Shown here piece after piece: positions 18,054 to 26,994 of a stretch of DNA of 64,000 nt (position 1 is the stretch's first letter; each line of letters begins with the position of its first letter). The notes under the pieces were generated by a model that saw nothing but the letters and a program-made list of their open reading frames with translations, did not search any database and was not told where the DNA came from. The DNA lies in NCBI GenBank assembly GCA_963714125.1, contig OY970234.1:372001-436000 (forward strand), given 5' to 3'. The stretch comes from CAWCAW01 sp963714125. GTDB taxonomy: Bacteria; Actinomycetota; Acidimicrobiia; Acidimicrobiales; UBA8190. The position numbers and the translations under genes are program-made.

Positions 18054-19145
18054 GTGAACCCACTCCCTGAGGTCATGCCGGTGGCGGTCTACCGCCAGGT
18101 CGGAGACGTGGCGGTAGAGGAGCGTCCTGTCCCGAGCCCTGGTCCCGATCAAGTGCTCGTTGAGGTCAGCCATTGCGGGATCTGCGGGTCCGACCTTCAT
18201 CTGATGGTGGAGGGATGGGGAACGCCCGGTTTTGTCGGCGGCCACGAGTTCACCGGCACGGTGGCGGCCGTCGGTTCCGACGTGACGACGTGGAGCGTGG
18301 GCGACGAGGTCGTCGGCGGTCCGTCACCCAAGTGTGGGCAATGCCGGCGCTGTCTCGAAGGCAAGCCTTCGCAATGCGAGCAACGCCGCGGTTCGGCCAG
18401 TGTGCACGCCGATGGGGCCTTTGCCGGTTACGTGCTGGTCGACGAGCGGGCGCTGTTGGAGCTGCCCGACGCCCTGTCGCCACGGGCCGCCGCACTGGCG
18501 GAGCCGTTGGCGGTCGCCCTGCACGGCATCACGCGCTCGCGCGTGGAGGTGGGCGACAGCGTGATGGTGTTCGGCGCCGGTCCCATCGGCGCCCTGAGCG
18601 TGGCCGCGTTGGTGGCCATGGGAATCGGGCCTGTCATCGCCGTAGAGCCGGCGCCGTCGCGTCGGCGCCTCGCCCTCGAGCTCGGCGCCACCGAGGTGCT
18701 CGAGCCTTCGGAGCTCGAGACGTACCCCCGCTGGGAACCTGAACGCTTGGCGCCCAACGCGGTGGACGCCGTGCTCGAATGTTCGGGCAAAAAGGCGGCC
18801 ATGGAATCAGGCTTCAGCCAGTTGCGCCGAGGGGGACGATTGGTCCTGGTGGGGGCGGGGATGGAACCGCCTTCCTTCGATCCGAACCGCATGATCCTCA
18901 ACGAGCTCGAAGTGTTGGGGTCCTTCATCTACAACGACAACGGGTTCGTCGACGCCCTGGACATGTTGGCCTCGGGGACGCTCCCCATCGATCTTCTTAT
19001 CGAGCCCGACGACATTCCCCTCGACCAGTTAGGTGTGACGCTCGAAGCGCTGGCGTCGGGGCAGATGGCCCGCAAGGCCCTGGTGGTGCCGCGACTGGCG
19101 GCGGCGGGGGCGGCGCGCGCCGCGTCGGCAGAGGAGCAGTCGTGA
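18054..19145 (+). CDS. Zinc-dependent alcohol dehydrogenase (MDR family)
   Basis: 363 residues from GTG 18054; an internal ATG at 18075 is an alternative and neither has a clear ribosome site. Catalytic zinc ligands in HCGICGSD and GGHEFTG, structural zinc cysteines in KCGQCRRCLEGKPSQC, and NAD-binding GAGPIGALS. It oxidises a primary or secondary alcohol with NAD(P). The layout resembles threonine/sorbitol-type and crotonyl-type MDR enzymes. It sits at the end of the plus-strand run, with its stop overlapping the next start (GTGA). Confidence 0.92.
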   Translation: MNPLPEVMPVAVYRQVGDVAVEERPVPSPGPDQVLVEVSHCGICGSDLHLMVEGWGTPGFVGGHEFTGTVAAVGSDVTTWSVGDEVVGGPSPKCGQCRRCLEGKPSQCEQRRGSASVHADGAFAGYVLVDERALLELPDALSPRAAALAEPLAVALHGITRSRVEVGDSVMVFGAGPIGALSVAALVAMGIGPVIAVEPAPSRRRLALELGATEVLEPSELETYPRWEPERLAPNAVDAVLECSGKKAAMESGFSQLRRGGRLVLVGAGMEPPSFDPNRMILNELEVLGSFIYNDNGFVDALDMLASGTLPIDLLIEPDDIPLDQLGVTLEALASGQMARKALVVPRLAAAGAARAASAEEQS

Positions 19146-19585
19146 CCCATCGCTTTTACCCCTCGGGCAACCCACGTTTTAACCATGTCGCCATGAGCGT
19201 GGGCGCCGACATGTTGGACGAGGCGAACCGAACTGATATCTGTGCGTTTTTCAGCGAGGTCCTCGGGTTCGACGAGCTGCCCACCGAGACCGTCGACCGC
19301 CAGCGCCTCATCTTGAGCTGTGTCCACTGGGACCAGTTCATCTTCCTCATTGCCGAAGCCGACCCCATGAAGGCGCCGCGCATGGATCACTTTGGCTTCG
19401 CGGTGGGCACCCTCGACGAACTCGTGGGTGTGCGCGACCGCGCCGTTGCCTTTCGTGAGCGTGATGAGCGCGTGGATCTCATCGACCTCAAGGTCGACGA
19501 CCGGGGACCGATCAAGATCCACTCGATCTACGTCAAATACCTGCTGCCCATGATGTGTGAGCTGCAGTGGTGGGAGATGACCTGA
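19142..19585 (+). CDS. VOC/glyoxalase-fold protein
   Basis: 147 residues, GTG start overlapping the alcohol dehydrogenase stop by 4 bp (GTGA). N-terminal PRFNHVAMSVGADML and C-terminal half PRMDHFGFAVGTLDEL show the paired beta-alpha-beta-beta-beta units of the vicinal-oxygen-chelate fold, with histidines (FNHVA, MDHFG) at the usual metal positions and an IKIHSIYVKY strand ending with CELQWWEM. Members include methylmalonyl-CoA epimerase, glyoxalase and ring-cleavage dioxygenase. At this size an epimerase or lyase is possible. It converges on the next gene with one base between the stops. Confidence 0.8.
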   Translation: MTHRFYPSGNPRFNHVAMSVGADMLDEANRTDICAFFSEVLGFDELPTETVDRQRLILSCVHWDQFIFLIAEADPMKAPRMDHFGFAVGTLDELVGVRDRAVAFRERDERVDLIDLKVDDRGPIKIHSIYVKYLLPMMCELQWWEMT

Positions 19586-19586
19586 C

Positions 19587-21164
19587 CTACGCCCCCACGC
19601 CGGGGTAGCCACCACCACCGAAGCGCTCGTCGAGGGCGTCGTAGTCCACGGCCCAGCCTTGGCGAGGAAGCTCTTCGACGAACTCCACGGACTTGGGTTT
19701 CTTGTAGGAAGCAATGCGAGTCCGGCAATGCTCGATGATGTCCTCGGGGCTCGCCTCGGCATCGGCTTTCAGCACGACGACGACCTTGACGTTCTGGGTC
19801 CAGGTGGGGTCGGGTACGCCGATCACCGCGGCGTCGGCCACGGCGGGGTGCTGGCGCAGACATCCCTCTACTTCAGTGGGGTAGATGTTCTCGGCCGCCG
19901 ACTTGATGATCCTGGTCTTCGGTCCGATGAAGGTCAGCGATCCGTCCACTTCGAGGCGCCCGAGGTCATTGGTGTGGTGCCAGCCACCGGCTCGGCGCTG
20001 CCCGTTGAGCTCGGCCCGGTTGAAGTAGCCGTTCATGACGGTGGCGCCCCGCACCACGATCTCGCCGGTCTCGCCGGACGCCACCAACGCACCCTGGGGA
20101 TCCATGATGCCGATGCGCACGAAGGGAGCCGAGCGCCCATGGCTGCCGACGCTCGGTTCCAAGGCGTTGAAGGTGGCCATACCCATCACCTCGGTCTGGC
20201 CGTAACCAGCCGGCTTGCGGCCCCACGGGCTGTCGTCGACGGTAATCATGGCCGTCCACTTCGACCTCCCGGCGAAGGTACGCAGGCTCTTGAGGTCATA
20301 GCGTCCATCGGCGTTCAGCTCGAGGATCTGGTCGATGGTGGGCGGCATCACAAAGGCGCCCGTGCAGTGCTCCTCGGAGATGAGCCGGCACAGCTCCTCG
20401 GCGTCCACGCGCGGCGTGAAGATGTTGGCCCCTCCGCACACGAACGTGGCCAAGGTCGACATGAACGTGGCCACGTGAAAGAGCGGCCCGCAGTTCAAGT
20501 ACACGTAGTCGGAACCGACGTGCATGATCTGGGCGATGTACGAGCCCTGCACCACGAGAGCCCGGTGCGAGAGCAAGGCACCGTTGGGACTACCGGTAAA
20601 GGCAGCCGTATACATCATGAGCACCGCGTCGCACTCGCGAACGTCCTCGGACGGCGCAACGGGTGAGCCTGACGCCAGAAGCTCCTCGTACGAGCCGGCG
20701 CCCTCACCGTCGTGCTGGATCCACAACGCCGAAAATCCCGCCTCCTCGGAGGCGGTGCGCGCCTCGCGCAGGGCCGTACCGATTTCGGCCTCCTGGTAGA
20801 AGACGACGGCGGGTTGGCTGTCGGCAATCACGAAGGCGAACTCGGCTCCGCTTTGGCGCCAGTTGGCGGGGCAGAACACCGCCCCCAGCTTGGCCGCCGC
20901 CAGCAGCAACTCGAGGAGACGATGGCAGTTCTGCCCCAGCCACAACAACCGGTCGCCGCTTCCGACACCGTTGTCGCGCAGTGCGTTGGCCAACTTGTTG
21001 ACGCGCTCGTCGAGGGCGGAATAGTCCAATCGGGTTGAGCCGCATACGGCCGCCAAAGATGTCGGACGGTTGGTGGCATGGCCAACGAGGACGTCGCCCA
21101 TGTGGTGGCGGTGCAAGGTCTCGGGGCTGGCCCCTTCGGCTACTTCGGCTACTTCGGGTGTCAC
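19587..21164 (-). CDS. AMP-forming acyl-CoA ligase with degenerate P-loop
   Basis: 525 residues; GTG at 21164 overlaps the upstream PaaK stop (GTGA), and the protein starts VTPEVAEVAEGASPET. Adenylation-family landmarks: GYGQTEVMG, KSAAENIYPTEVE and the C-terminal lysine region SYKKPKSVEFV. The phosphate-binding loop, normally TSGTTGxPKG, reads YTAAFTGSPNGALLSH, so the lysine is an asparagine; similar YTAA loops occur in some actinobacterial ligases. The WHHTNDLG segment also departs from the usual TGD. It probably still makes acyl-CoA, but reduced or altered activity is possible. It forms one transcription unit with the PaaK-like gene. Confidence 0.88.
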   Translation of the reverse strand: MTPEVAEVAEGASPETLHRHHMGDVLVGHATNRPTSLAAVCGSTRLDYSALDERVNKLANALRDNGVGSGDRLLWLGQNCHRLLELLLAAAKLGAVFCPANWRQSGAEFAFVIADSQPAVVFYQEAEIGTALREARTASEEAGFSALWIQHDGEGAGSYEELLASGSPVAPSEDVRECDAVLMMYTAAFTGSPNGALLSHRALVVQGSYIAQIMHVGSDYVYLNCGPLFHVATFMSTLATFVCGGANIFTPRVDAEELCRLISEEHCTGAFVMPPTIDQILELNADGRYDLKSLRTFAGRSKWTAMITVDDSPWGRKPAGYGQTEVMGMATFNALEPSVGSHGRSAPFVRIGIMDPQGALVASGETGEIVVRGATVMNGYFNRAELNGQRRAGGWHHTNDLGRLEVDGSLTFIGPKTRIIKSAAENIYPTEVEGCLRQHPAVADAAVIGVPDPTWTQNVKVVVVLKADAEASPEDIIEHCRTRIASYKKPKSVEFVEELPRQGWAVDYDALDERFGGGGYPGVGA

Positions 21165-22480
21165 TCGTCGACCACCCGGGCCGCCTTGTACCCCGAGCGC
21201 GGCAGGGTGTCGCGTGCCAACAGCTCTATGCGAGCGTCGAGGCCGAGTGCCTCGTGCAATGCTGCCGCACACTTGGCCGCCAGCTCGGCGTCATCGGCGC
21301 TCGCCCCCGTGCCCCGCTCGACGCGCACCACCAAGGCGGCGGCGTCATCGGCCGGACGCACCATCTGCCACTCGAGGGTGGGTTCGGTGACGCCGGGCAC
21401 GTGCCGTAGGGCGGTTTCGACCTCGCTGGCTTGGAAGCGCTTGGACTGGGCACTGATGAGGTCCTTGAACCGACCCCCCCACAGCCCCCGGATGGTGGTC
21501 TCGCCGCACGGGCAGGGCTCGCGCAAGATGGCACACGCCTCTTCCAGGTCGTAACGAAGCAAACCGTTGTCGCGGTCCAGCGTGGTCACCGTCAGGTTGC
21601 CCCACTCGCCGTCGGCAACCTCTTCGCCGGTGGCGGGGTCGACGGCTTGCACGACACCGAAGTCCTCGTTGATGTGTGCACCGGGGAGTTGGCCGCAGGC
21701 GCCGCCCACGTAGGCGTAACACTCCGCACCCGCCGTCATGAGCGGCATGCCCTTGCCCATGCCGAAGCCCGGCATGCCCTTGAACTCGAGCCCGGCATCC
21801 TTGGGGTTGATGCCGAGTTTGGCGGCCACCTCGAAGAACCGACCGGTGGAGAACCCCATAAAGGGAATGTCGGGCTTGACCCGGGTCCAAAAGCGCAGGG
21901 CCTGCTCCGCCAACTCGTCGGTGTCCGGCGGTGGCACCCACACGTTGAGCATGCCGAAGTACTCGTAGGAGCCCGACAGCATGGGGCCGCCGCTGTAGAG
22001 ATAGGCGGGATGGGCGTGGGTGACGATCATCCCGGGGCGGTATCCCATGCGCCACCACGTACGGGCCGAGGACTCGTACTCGATCCACAGGTCCTGGCGG
22101 GTCCAAATCGAAATGGTGGGAGTACCCGTCGTTCCCGTCGAAGTGCCGATGCGCACCGCTTTACGAGGGTCGGTGAAGCGGTAGTCACCCCACGGTGGAT
22201 TGGCCGCTTCGGAGTCGCGCAGGTCCTGCTTCAACGTCAACGGCACGTGGCGAAGGTCGTCCACCGTCTTGATGTCCTGCGCCCCGATGCCGGCCGCCAC
22301 CAACTTCTCCTTGAACATCGGTACTGGGGTGTCGAAGATCTTGGCCATGAGGGTGCGCAGGCGGTCGTTCTGCAGCTGACGCCGCTTCTCGGGGTCCATG
22401 GTTTGCACTTCGGGGTCCCAATACTTCTGATTGGTGTCGCGCGGCGGCGGTCCGATGACCTCAGGTCCGTAGTTCGGCAT
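21161..22480 (-). CDS. Phenylacetate-CoA ligase-like protein (PaaK family)
   Basis: 439 residues; ATG at 22480 with GGAGG 9 bases upstream. The adenylate-forming P-loop is GTSTGTTGTPTISIWT, and the aromatic-ligase layout (EKRRQLQNDRLRTLMAKIFDTP at the N terminus, PCGETTIRGLWGGRFKDLISA near the C terminus) matches the PaaK family, which activates aryl acids with ATP and CoA. The C-terminal subdomain has ARDTLPRSGYKAARV with the expected lysine. The acid is not necessarily phenylacetate; cyclic or aromatic acids fit the rest of the window. It follows the acyl-CoA dehydrogenase by about 100 bp. Confidence 0.92.
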   Translation of the reverse strand: MPNYGPEVIGPPPRDTNQKYWDPEVQTMDPEKRRQLQNDRLRTLMAKIFDTPVPMFKEKLVAAGIGAQDIKTVDDLRHVPLTLKQDLRDSEAANPPWGDYRFTDPRKAVRIGTSTGTTGTPTISIWTRQDLWIEYESSARTWWRMGYRPGMIVTHAHPAYLYSGGPMLSGSYEYFGMLNVWVPPPDTDELAEQALRFWTRVKPDIPFMGFSTGRFFEVAAKLGINPKDAGLEFKGMPGFGMGKGMPLMTAGAECYAYVGGACGQLPGAHINEDFGVVQAVDPATGEEVADGEWGNLTVTTLDRDNGLLRYDLEEACAILREPCPCGETTIRGLWGGRFKDLISAQSKRFQASEVETALRHVPGVTEPTLEWQMVRPADDAAALVVRVERGTGASADDAELAAKCAAALHEALGLDARIELLARDTLPRSGYKAARVVDE

Positions 22481-22584
22481 GCTCTGCGTCCTCCTGTGAG
22501 GGGCGGGCGCCGGGGCCGATCCCCGTGTCCTGCCCGTGTTCCGGCCTTGCGCGGCCTCGTGCCTCGTAGCTGTGTCGCCCGCGC

Positions 22585-23787
22585 CTAGCGCCGCGGTAAC
22601 CCGAGCACCCGTTCGGCGATGATGTTGCGCTGAATCTCCGACGTCCCTCCGGCGATCGTCCCGGAAAAGGACTGCAACCAGTGCTCGACCCACGCTTCGT
22701 CGTCGCGCCGGCCAATGGCCGGGGAATCGTGACGGTCGAGGTCGGTGCCGATAGGCCCAAGTTCCTCGACCACGTCGAGAGCCAGGTTCCGGCGCAGCTC
22801 GCTGCCCATCAGCTTCAGTATCGAATGCTCGGGCGCCTTCTTTCCCTTACTGATCTTGGCGAACCCCTGATAGCCGAGGACCTTCAAGGCCTGCGATCCG
22901 ACGTAGGCCCGGGCCAAGGTGTCGCGAAAGATCGGGTCGACGGCCATAAGGGCTCCGCCGGGCAGCGGCTTGGTAGCGGTGGCGACGGCGCAGGACAGAG
23001 CACGCTCGATGCCCAGAACCTCGTTGATCCACAGCATGCCCCGCTCGTGCTCGAGGGAGCCGCCGGCGATGGTCCAGCCGTGGTGGAGCTCGCCGACCAG
23101 GTTCTCGGCGGGGACGTGGACGTCGGTGAAGAACACTTCGTTGAAGTCGGCGCGGTGACGATCGGTGAGTTCGGGAATGGGCCGGATCTCGATACCCGGT
23201 GTGCGCATGTCGATGATGAGGACGCTGATGCCGGCGTGTTTGGCGGCAGTGGGATCGGTGCGCACGAAGCAGAAGCAGTAATCGGCGTCATGGGCTCCCG
23301 AGGTCCACACCTTCTGACCGTTGACGACGAAGTGGTCGTCGACGAGCTCAGCCCGGGTGCGCAGTCCCGCCAGGTCGCTTCCGGCGTTGGGCTCGCTCAT
23401 TCCCAAACACCAGGCCACCTCGGCCCGCAACGTGGGAAGGGCGTAGCGCTCCTTCTGCTCCTCGGTGCCCCAGTCGAGGATGGACGGGGTGATGATCGAC
23501 AGCCCCTGGGGATTACACGAGCGGGGCACCCCGAGGCGAGCCAGCTCCTCGAAATACACCATCTGCTGGACCGCAGTGGCGTTGCGTCCCCCGTACTGCG
23601 GCGGCCACCCGGGGACGAGCCACCCTTCGTCGAACAGCCGACGCTGCCAGCGGCGGGCCCACTGCGGAATGTGGGCCGATGACATGACCCGCTCGGTGCG
23701 CTCCTCGGCCGGAGGGAGGTTGGCCTCCATCCAGGCCCGCAGCTCCTGGCGGAAGGTTTCGGTGGCGTCGTCGTAGTGCAACCGCAC
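22585..23787 (-). CDS. Acyl-CoA dehydrogenase, base-carrying type
   Basis: 400 residues. GTG start at 23787 (MRLHYDDATETFRQELRAW) without a visible ribosome site; the putative operator begins 18 bases upstream, so a short or absent leader is possible. Motifs: SEPNAGSDLAGLRT, KVWTSGAHDADY (flavin/substrate region), SLEHERGMLW with the E-R pair in the position of the isovaleryl-type catalytic base, and the C-terminal TIAGGTSEIQRNIIAERVLGLPRR. The MCAD-type Glu before the GT motif is glycine here. It introduces the alpha,beta double bond into an acyl-CoA; branched or steroid-like substrates are typical of this subfamily. Confidence 0.93.
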   Translation of the reverse strand: MRLHYDDATETFRQELRAWMEANLPPAEERTERVMSSAHIPQWARRWQRRLFDEGWLVPGWPPQYGGRNATAVQQMVYFEELARLGVPRSCNPQGLSIITPSILDWGTEEQKERYALPTLRAEVAWCLGMSEPNAGSDLAGLRTRAELVDDHFVVNGQKVWTSGAHDADYCFCFVRTDPTAAKHAGISVLIIDMRTPGIEIRPIPELTDRHRADFNEVFFTDVHVPAENLVGELHHGWTIAGGSLEHERGMLWINEVLGIERALSCAVATATKPLPGGALMAVDPIFRDTLARAYVGSQALKVLGYQGFAKISKGKKAPEHSILKLMGSELRRNLALDVVEELGPIGTDLDRHDSPAIGRRDDEAWVEHWLQSFSGTIAGGTSEIQRNIIAERVLGLPRR

Positions 23788-23805
23788 GCCGGGATCGTAG
23801 CCTTA

Positions 23806-23821
23806 CTGACGTTCGTGTCAG
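23806..23821. promoter_or_regulatory. Putative operator, CTGACGTTCGTGTCAG
   Basis: All eight TGAC...GTCA core bases match. It lies 19 bases from the GTG start of the minus-strand acyl-CoA dehydrogenase, inside the 89-bp gap that separates it from the upstream thiolase gene. This placement suggests a promoter for the dehydrogenase and the ligase genes behind it. Confidence 0.65.
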
Positions 23822-23876
23822 GTTGGGACTCCCGGGAAGGCCCGGGGAGGTCGCCCGAGGGGCACAGCCTGGGAGT

Positions 23877-25103
23877 TCAGCCCCTGCCCCGGGTGAGGAG
23901 CATGCACCCGGCGATGGGCCCCCCGCCGGCGGCCACGGCGGCCACTTCGGGTGTGGCGGATTTGGACCGGCTGCCGGCCGCTTGGCGCTCGCCCCCTTGG
24001 CCCCGCAGCTGTAAACAGGCCTCATGGAGTAGTCCGAAGCCGTGCAGCCGGCCGGCCGAGAGCTGACCCCCGCTGGTGTTGAGGGGAAGGATTCCGTCCC
24101 GGGCGATGTTGGCGCCTCCTTCGACGAAGGGCCCGCTCTCTCCCTTGCCGCAGAAGCCCATCTCCTCCAGCCACACCATGGTGAGAATCGAGAAGCCGTC
24201 GTAAAGCTCGGCCACGTCCACGTCGGTCGGGCGCAACTCGGTGCGCTCCCACATGCTCGCCGCGGCGTCGCGCGCCGAGAAGGTGGTCATGTCGTCGAAC
24301 TGGTCCCAGCTGGGCCGGCCCCGCAACGCCGTGCCGATGGCATTGATATGGCAGGCGGGGTTGGGCGTGTCGGGCGCATGTTCGACGCGCGAGACGACCA
24401 CCGCTGTCGACCCGTCACAGGGCGCATCACAGTCGAAGAGGCACAGGGGTGTCGAGATCATCCGCGCCCCGAGATAGTCCTCAAGCGACATCGGGTCCCG
24501 ATACACGGCGTTGGGGTTCAGCGCCGCGTTACGCCGGCCGTTGAGAGCGATCTGGGCCAGCTGCTCTCGCGTCAGGCCGAACTCGTGCACACGTCTCTGG
24601 GCGATGAGGGCGATCCAGTTCACCGCCGACACGGCCCCGAACGGCAGCGTCCACTGCAAGAAGCCCGAGAAGCGCGGCATCCCGCCGCCGCCTCCCCCGC
24701 CCCCACCGATTCCGGACCGGCCACCGGCGCCCTGGGCGGTGGATTCGGTAACGGTGCGGTAGACGAGGACGTGGTTGGCCAGCCCGGCGGCCACTGCCAT
24801 GGCGGCCGCGAACACCGCTCGCAGCTGGCCGGGGCCTTCGCCGCCGCCGTCGTGCCAGTTCAAGCGCAGGCGCAGGGCGTCTTGAACCTCGGGGCTCGAC
24901 GGCCCCGAAAAGGCGGCTCCCCCCAGTCCGCCCCCCGGATACGTCGACAGCCCGTCGATGTCATCTCGGGTGAGCCCGGCGTCGGCCACCGCGGCCAAGC
25001 ACGCCTCCACGGTCAAGTCGATGTCGGTGCGTCCCACCCGCCGTCCGACCTGGGATTGGCCGATGCCGGAGATGATGGCCCGGCGTTCGAGCGGCTCGCT
25101 CAT
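23877..25103 (-). CDS. Thiolase-fold protein lacking the nucleophilic Cys, with polyglycine insert
   Basis: 408 residues; ATG at 25103 overlaps the DUF35 stop (ATGA). The region that should hold the nucleophile reads WHDGGGEGPGQLRAV with no cysteine, and the GHP motif is absent (TSGGQLSAGRLHG). A cysteine remains at the end (PIAGCMLL). The motif ELYDGFS keeps Tyr301. The DUF35-thiolase pair without the cysteine is the arrangement of the Ltp2-ChsH2 retro-aldolase, so C-C cleavage of a beta-hydroxyacyl-CoA is a reasonable prediction. A run of nine glycines (about 24674-24700) is unusual and probably a flexible loop. Confidence 0.88.
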   Translation of the reverse strand: MSEPLERRAIISGIGQSQVGRRVGRTDIDLTVEACLAAVADAGLTRDDIDGLSTYPGGGLGGAAFSGPSSPEVQDALRLRLNWHDGGGEGPGQLRAVFAAAMAVAAGLANHVLVYRTVTESTAQGAGGRSGIGGGGGGGGGMPRFSGFLQWTLPFGAVSAVNWIALIAQRRVHEFGLTREQLAQIALNGRRNAALNPNAVYRDPMSLEDYLGARMISTPLCLFDCDAPCDGSTAVVVSRVEHAPDTPNPACHINAIGTALRGRPSWDQFDDMTTFSARDAAASMWERTELRPTDVDVAELYDGFSILTMVWLEEMGFCGKGESGPFVEGGANIARDGILPLNTSGGQLSAGRLHGFGLLHEACLQLRGQGGERQAAGSRSKSATPEVAAVAAGGGPIAGCMLLTRGRG

Positions 25104-25543
25104 GCGTCTCCCTCGGCGGTGGACGTTGCTCCCTCGGCCGGTTGGAACAACGGCAGCCACACATCGCTGTTGTGCTCGAAGGTCACCTCGACGGGCATGC
25201 CGATGTAGGCGTCGTCGGCCGGCGTGTTGATGAGGTTGGTGGTGAGCCGCACGTCGTCCTGCTCGGCGATGGTCACGAGCGCCACGATGTACGGCTCGGA
25301 TCCCGGGATCCACTCCTGGTGGTTCACGGTGAAGGAATGCAGCACGCCCTTGCCGCTCACCGTGGCCGGAGCCAGGTCGTCGGCCAAGCAGTAGGGGCAG
25401 CGCGGGGCGGGAGGGTGGACGTAGCGGCCACAGCCGGCGCTGCGGAGGAACATGAGCTCACCGTTTTCGCCCGACGTCCAGAAGAAGCGGTTGGTGTCGT
25501 CAAGCCGGGGGAGCAGTCTCATCGAAGGGCCGCTGGCGGTCAC
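25100..25543 (-). CDS. DUF35 OB-fold protein (partner of the 23877-25103 thiolase)
   Basis: Up to 147 residues; GTG at 25543 or the internal ATG at 25522 (MRLLPRLDDTNRFFW) may be the start. The zinc ribbon shows only three cysteines (AGCGRYVHPPAPRCPYC), unlike the four-cysteine type at 10260 and 35592, so metal binding may differ. The OB-fold part includes VLHSFTVNHQEW and a TTNLINTPADDAYIGMPVEV strand set. It reads into the Cys-less thiolase with a 4-bp overlap, so the two are made in a fixed ratio. Confidence 0.87.
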   Translation of the reverse strand: MTASGPSMRLLPRLDDTNRFFWTSGENGELMFLRSAGCGRYVHPPAPRCPYCLADDLAPATVSGKGVLHSFTVNHQEWIPGSEPYIVALVTIAEQDDVRLTTNLINTPADDAYIGMPVEVTFEHNSDVWLPLFQPAEGATSTAEGDA

Positions 25544-25554
25544 GGCCGAGCATG

Positions 25555-26994
25555 CTACGTCACGTTGTTGACGAACTCCCCCAAGGCCCGGCGATCGATC
25601 TTCTCCATGGCCGTGCGGGGCAGCTCGTCGGTGACCACCACGGCTTCTGGAAGCTTGTGGGTGGCCAGCCGATCGGCGCCGAAGGCCCGTAGCTCGGCCA
25701 ATGAGGGTGCGGCCACGCCAGGCCGGGCCACGATCACGGCCACCCCGATTTCGCCCATCACGGTGTCGAGACGCGGCGCCACCGCCACGTGTGCCACGGC
25801 GGGATGATCGCCGAGCACTTCCTCCACCTCCAGGGGGAAGACGTTGTACCCGCCCCGCACGTACATCTCCTTGGTGCGCCCCACCAGATGCAGCCGGCCC
25901 CGTTCGTCGACGAAGCCCAGATCGCCGGTGCGTACCGCGCCGCCGGCGGTGAACGCCGCCGCCGTGGCCGACGGGTCGCCGTAGTAGCCGCTCATGGTGG
26001 CCGCCGACGCCAGGCAGACGTTGCCGGTCTCGCCGTCTTTGACGGGGCGGTCGTCGTCGTCCCGGATGGTGAGTTCGATGCCCAAGCGAGCCCGTCCCAC
26101 CGAATCCTCGGCGTCCTCGGGCGGGTCATCGGGAGCGGTCCCCACGCCCACTCCAGCCTCGGTACACGTGTAACGCACCACCACCGGTACCCCGAAACGG
26201 GCGCGGGCCTCGCGCACGAGCGACGCCGTGGACGGGCCGCCCCCCAACGCCAGCATGCGGATACTCGACAGGTCGGTGGCATCGAACCGTTCGTGGCGCA
26301 GCATCAGCGCCACCTGCGTGGGGATGCCGCCCAGCATGGTGATGCCATGGCGCTCGACCATCTCCAAGGCGGCGCCTGCTGACCACTTGGCCATGATGAA
26401 GCTGGTCCCGCCGCCGCGCAGGGCCTGGGGCAGCTTGGTCATGTAGCCGAGATGCGAAAACGACGTCGACGCCAGGCCGCGTCCCCCGTTGCCCCAGCGC
26501 CGTCCGGCATCCACTTCGGAGATGGTGTCCAGTTGGCGGGCTGCGAACACCGCCCCTTTGGGGGCTCCGGTGGTTCCCGACGTGAACACCACCGCCACCG
26601 GGCGCTCGGGGTTGGGTGCCAGTTCCGGCGGCGCCGCCCCGCGCCGCACGTGCCGATGAAGCTCCGTGACGCTGTCGGTGGTGTCAAGCACCAGCGTGGG
26701 GCCGGCCACCTCGAGGCAGCGGTGTTGCTCGGGCCGCGACAGCTTGTCGTTTATTCCGGCCGTGACGGCGCCGATCTTGGCGGCGGCCACATACGCCACC
26801 GCGTAGTCGGGACCCGACGGCAACTGCAACGCCACCACGTCGCCCGCTCGGATACCGCGCTCGATGAGCCCCACGGCGGCAGCATCTGACAGCCGGTGCA
26901 GCTCGGCGTAGGAGAACGGTGCGCCGTCGGGCGTGACGTAGGCAGCGGTATCGCCGTAGCGGTGCGCCGCCTCGGCCGCGATGGGACCCAGCAT
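25555..26994 (-). CDS. AMP-forming acyl-CoA ligase
   Basis: 479 residues. The ATG at 26994 shares its A with the upstream amidohydrolase TGA (TGATG); GTG at 26997 is a second candidate. Full adenylation motifs: TSGTTGAPKGA, RYTCTEAGVGVG, RTGDLGFVDERG, RGGYNVFPLEVEE and the C-terminal PRTAMEKIDRRAL with the catalytic lysine. It activates a carboxylic acid to its CoA thioester through an acyl-AMP. Unlike 19587-21164 its P-loop is canonical. It is the last-but-two gene of the amidohydrolase-ligase-DUF35-thiolase run. Confidence 0.92.
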   Translation of the reverse strand: MLGPIAAEAAHRYGDTAAYVTPDGAPFSYAELHRLSDAAAVGLIERGIRAGDVVALQLPSGPDYAVAYVAAAKIGAVTAGINDKLSRPEQHRCLEVAGPTLVLDTTDSVTELHRHVRRGAAPPELAPNPERPVAVVFTSGTTGAPKGAVFAARQLDTISEVDAGRRWGNGGRGLASTSFSHLGYMTKLPQALRGGGTSFIMAKWSAGAALEMVERHGITMLGGIPTQVALMLRHERFDATDLSSIRMLALGGGPSTASLVREARARFGVPVVVRYTCTEAGVGVGTAPDDPPEDAEDSVGRARLGIELTIRDDDDRPVKDGETGNVCLASAATMSGYYGDPSATAAAFTAGGAVRTGDLGFVDERGRLHLVGRTKEMYVRGGYNVFPLEVEEVLGDHPAVAHVAVAPRLDTVMGEIGVAVIVARPGVAAPSLAELRAFGADRLATHKLPEAVVVTDELPRTAMEKIDRRALGEFVNNVT

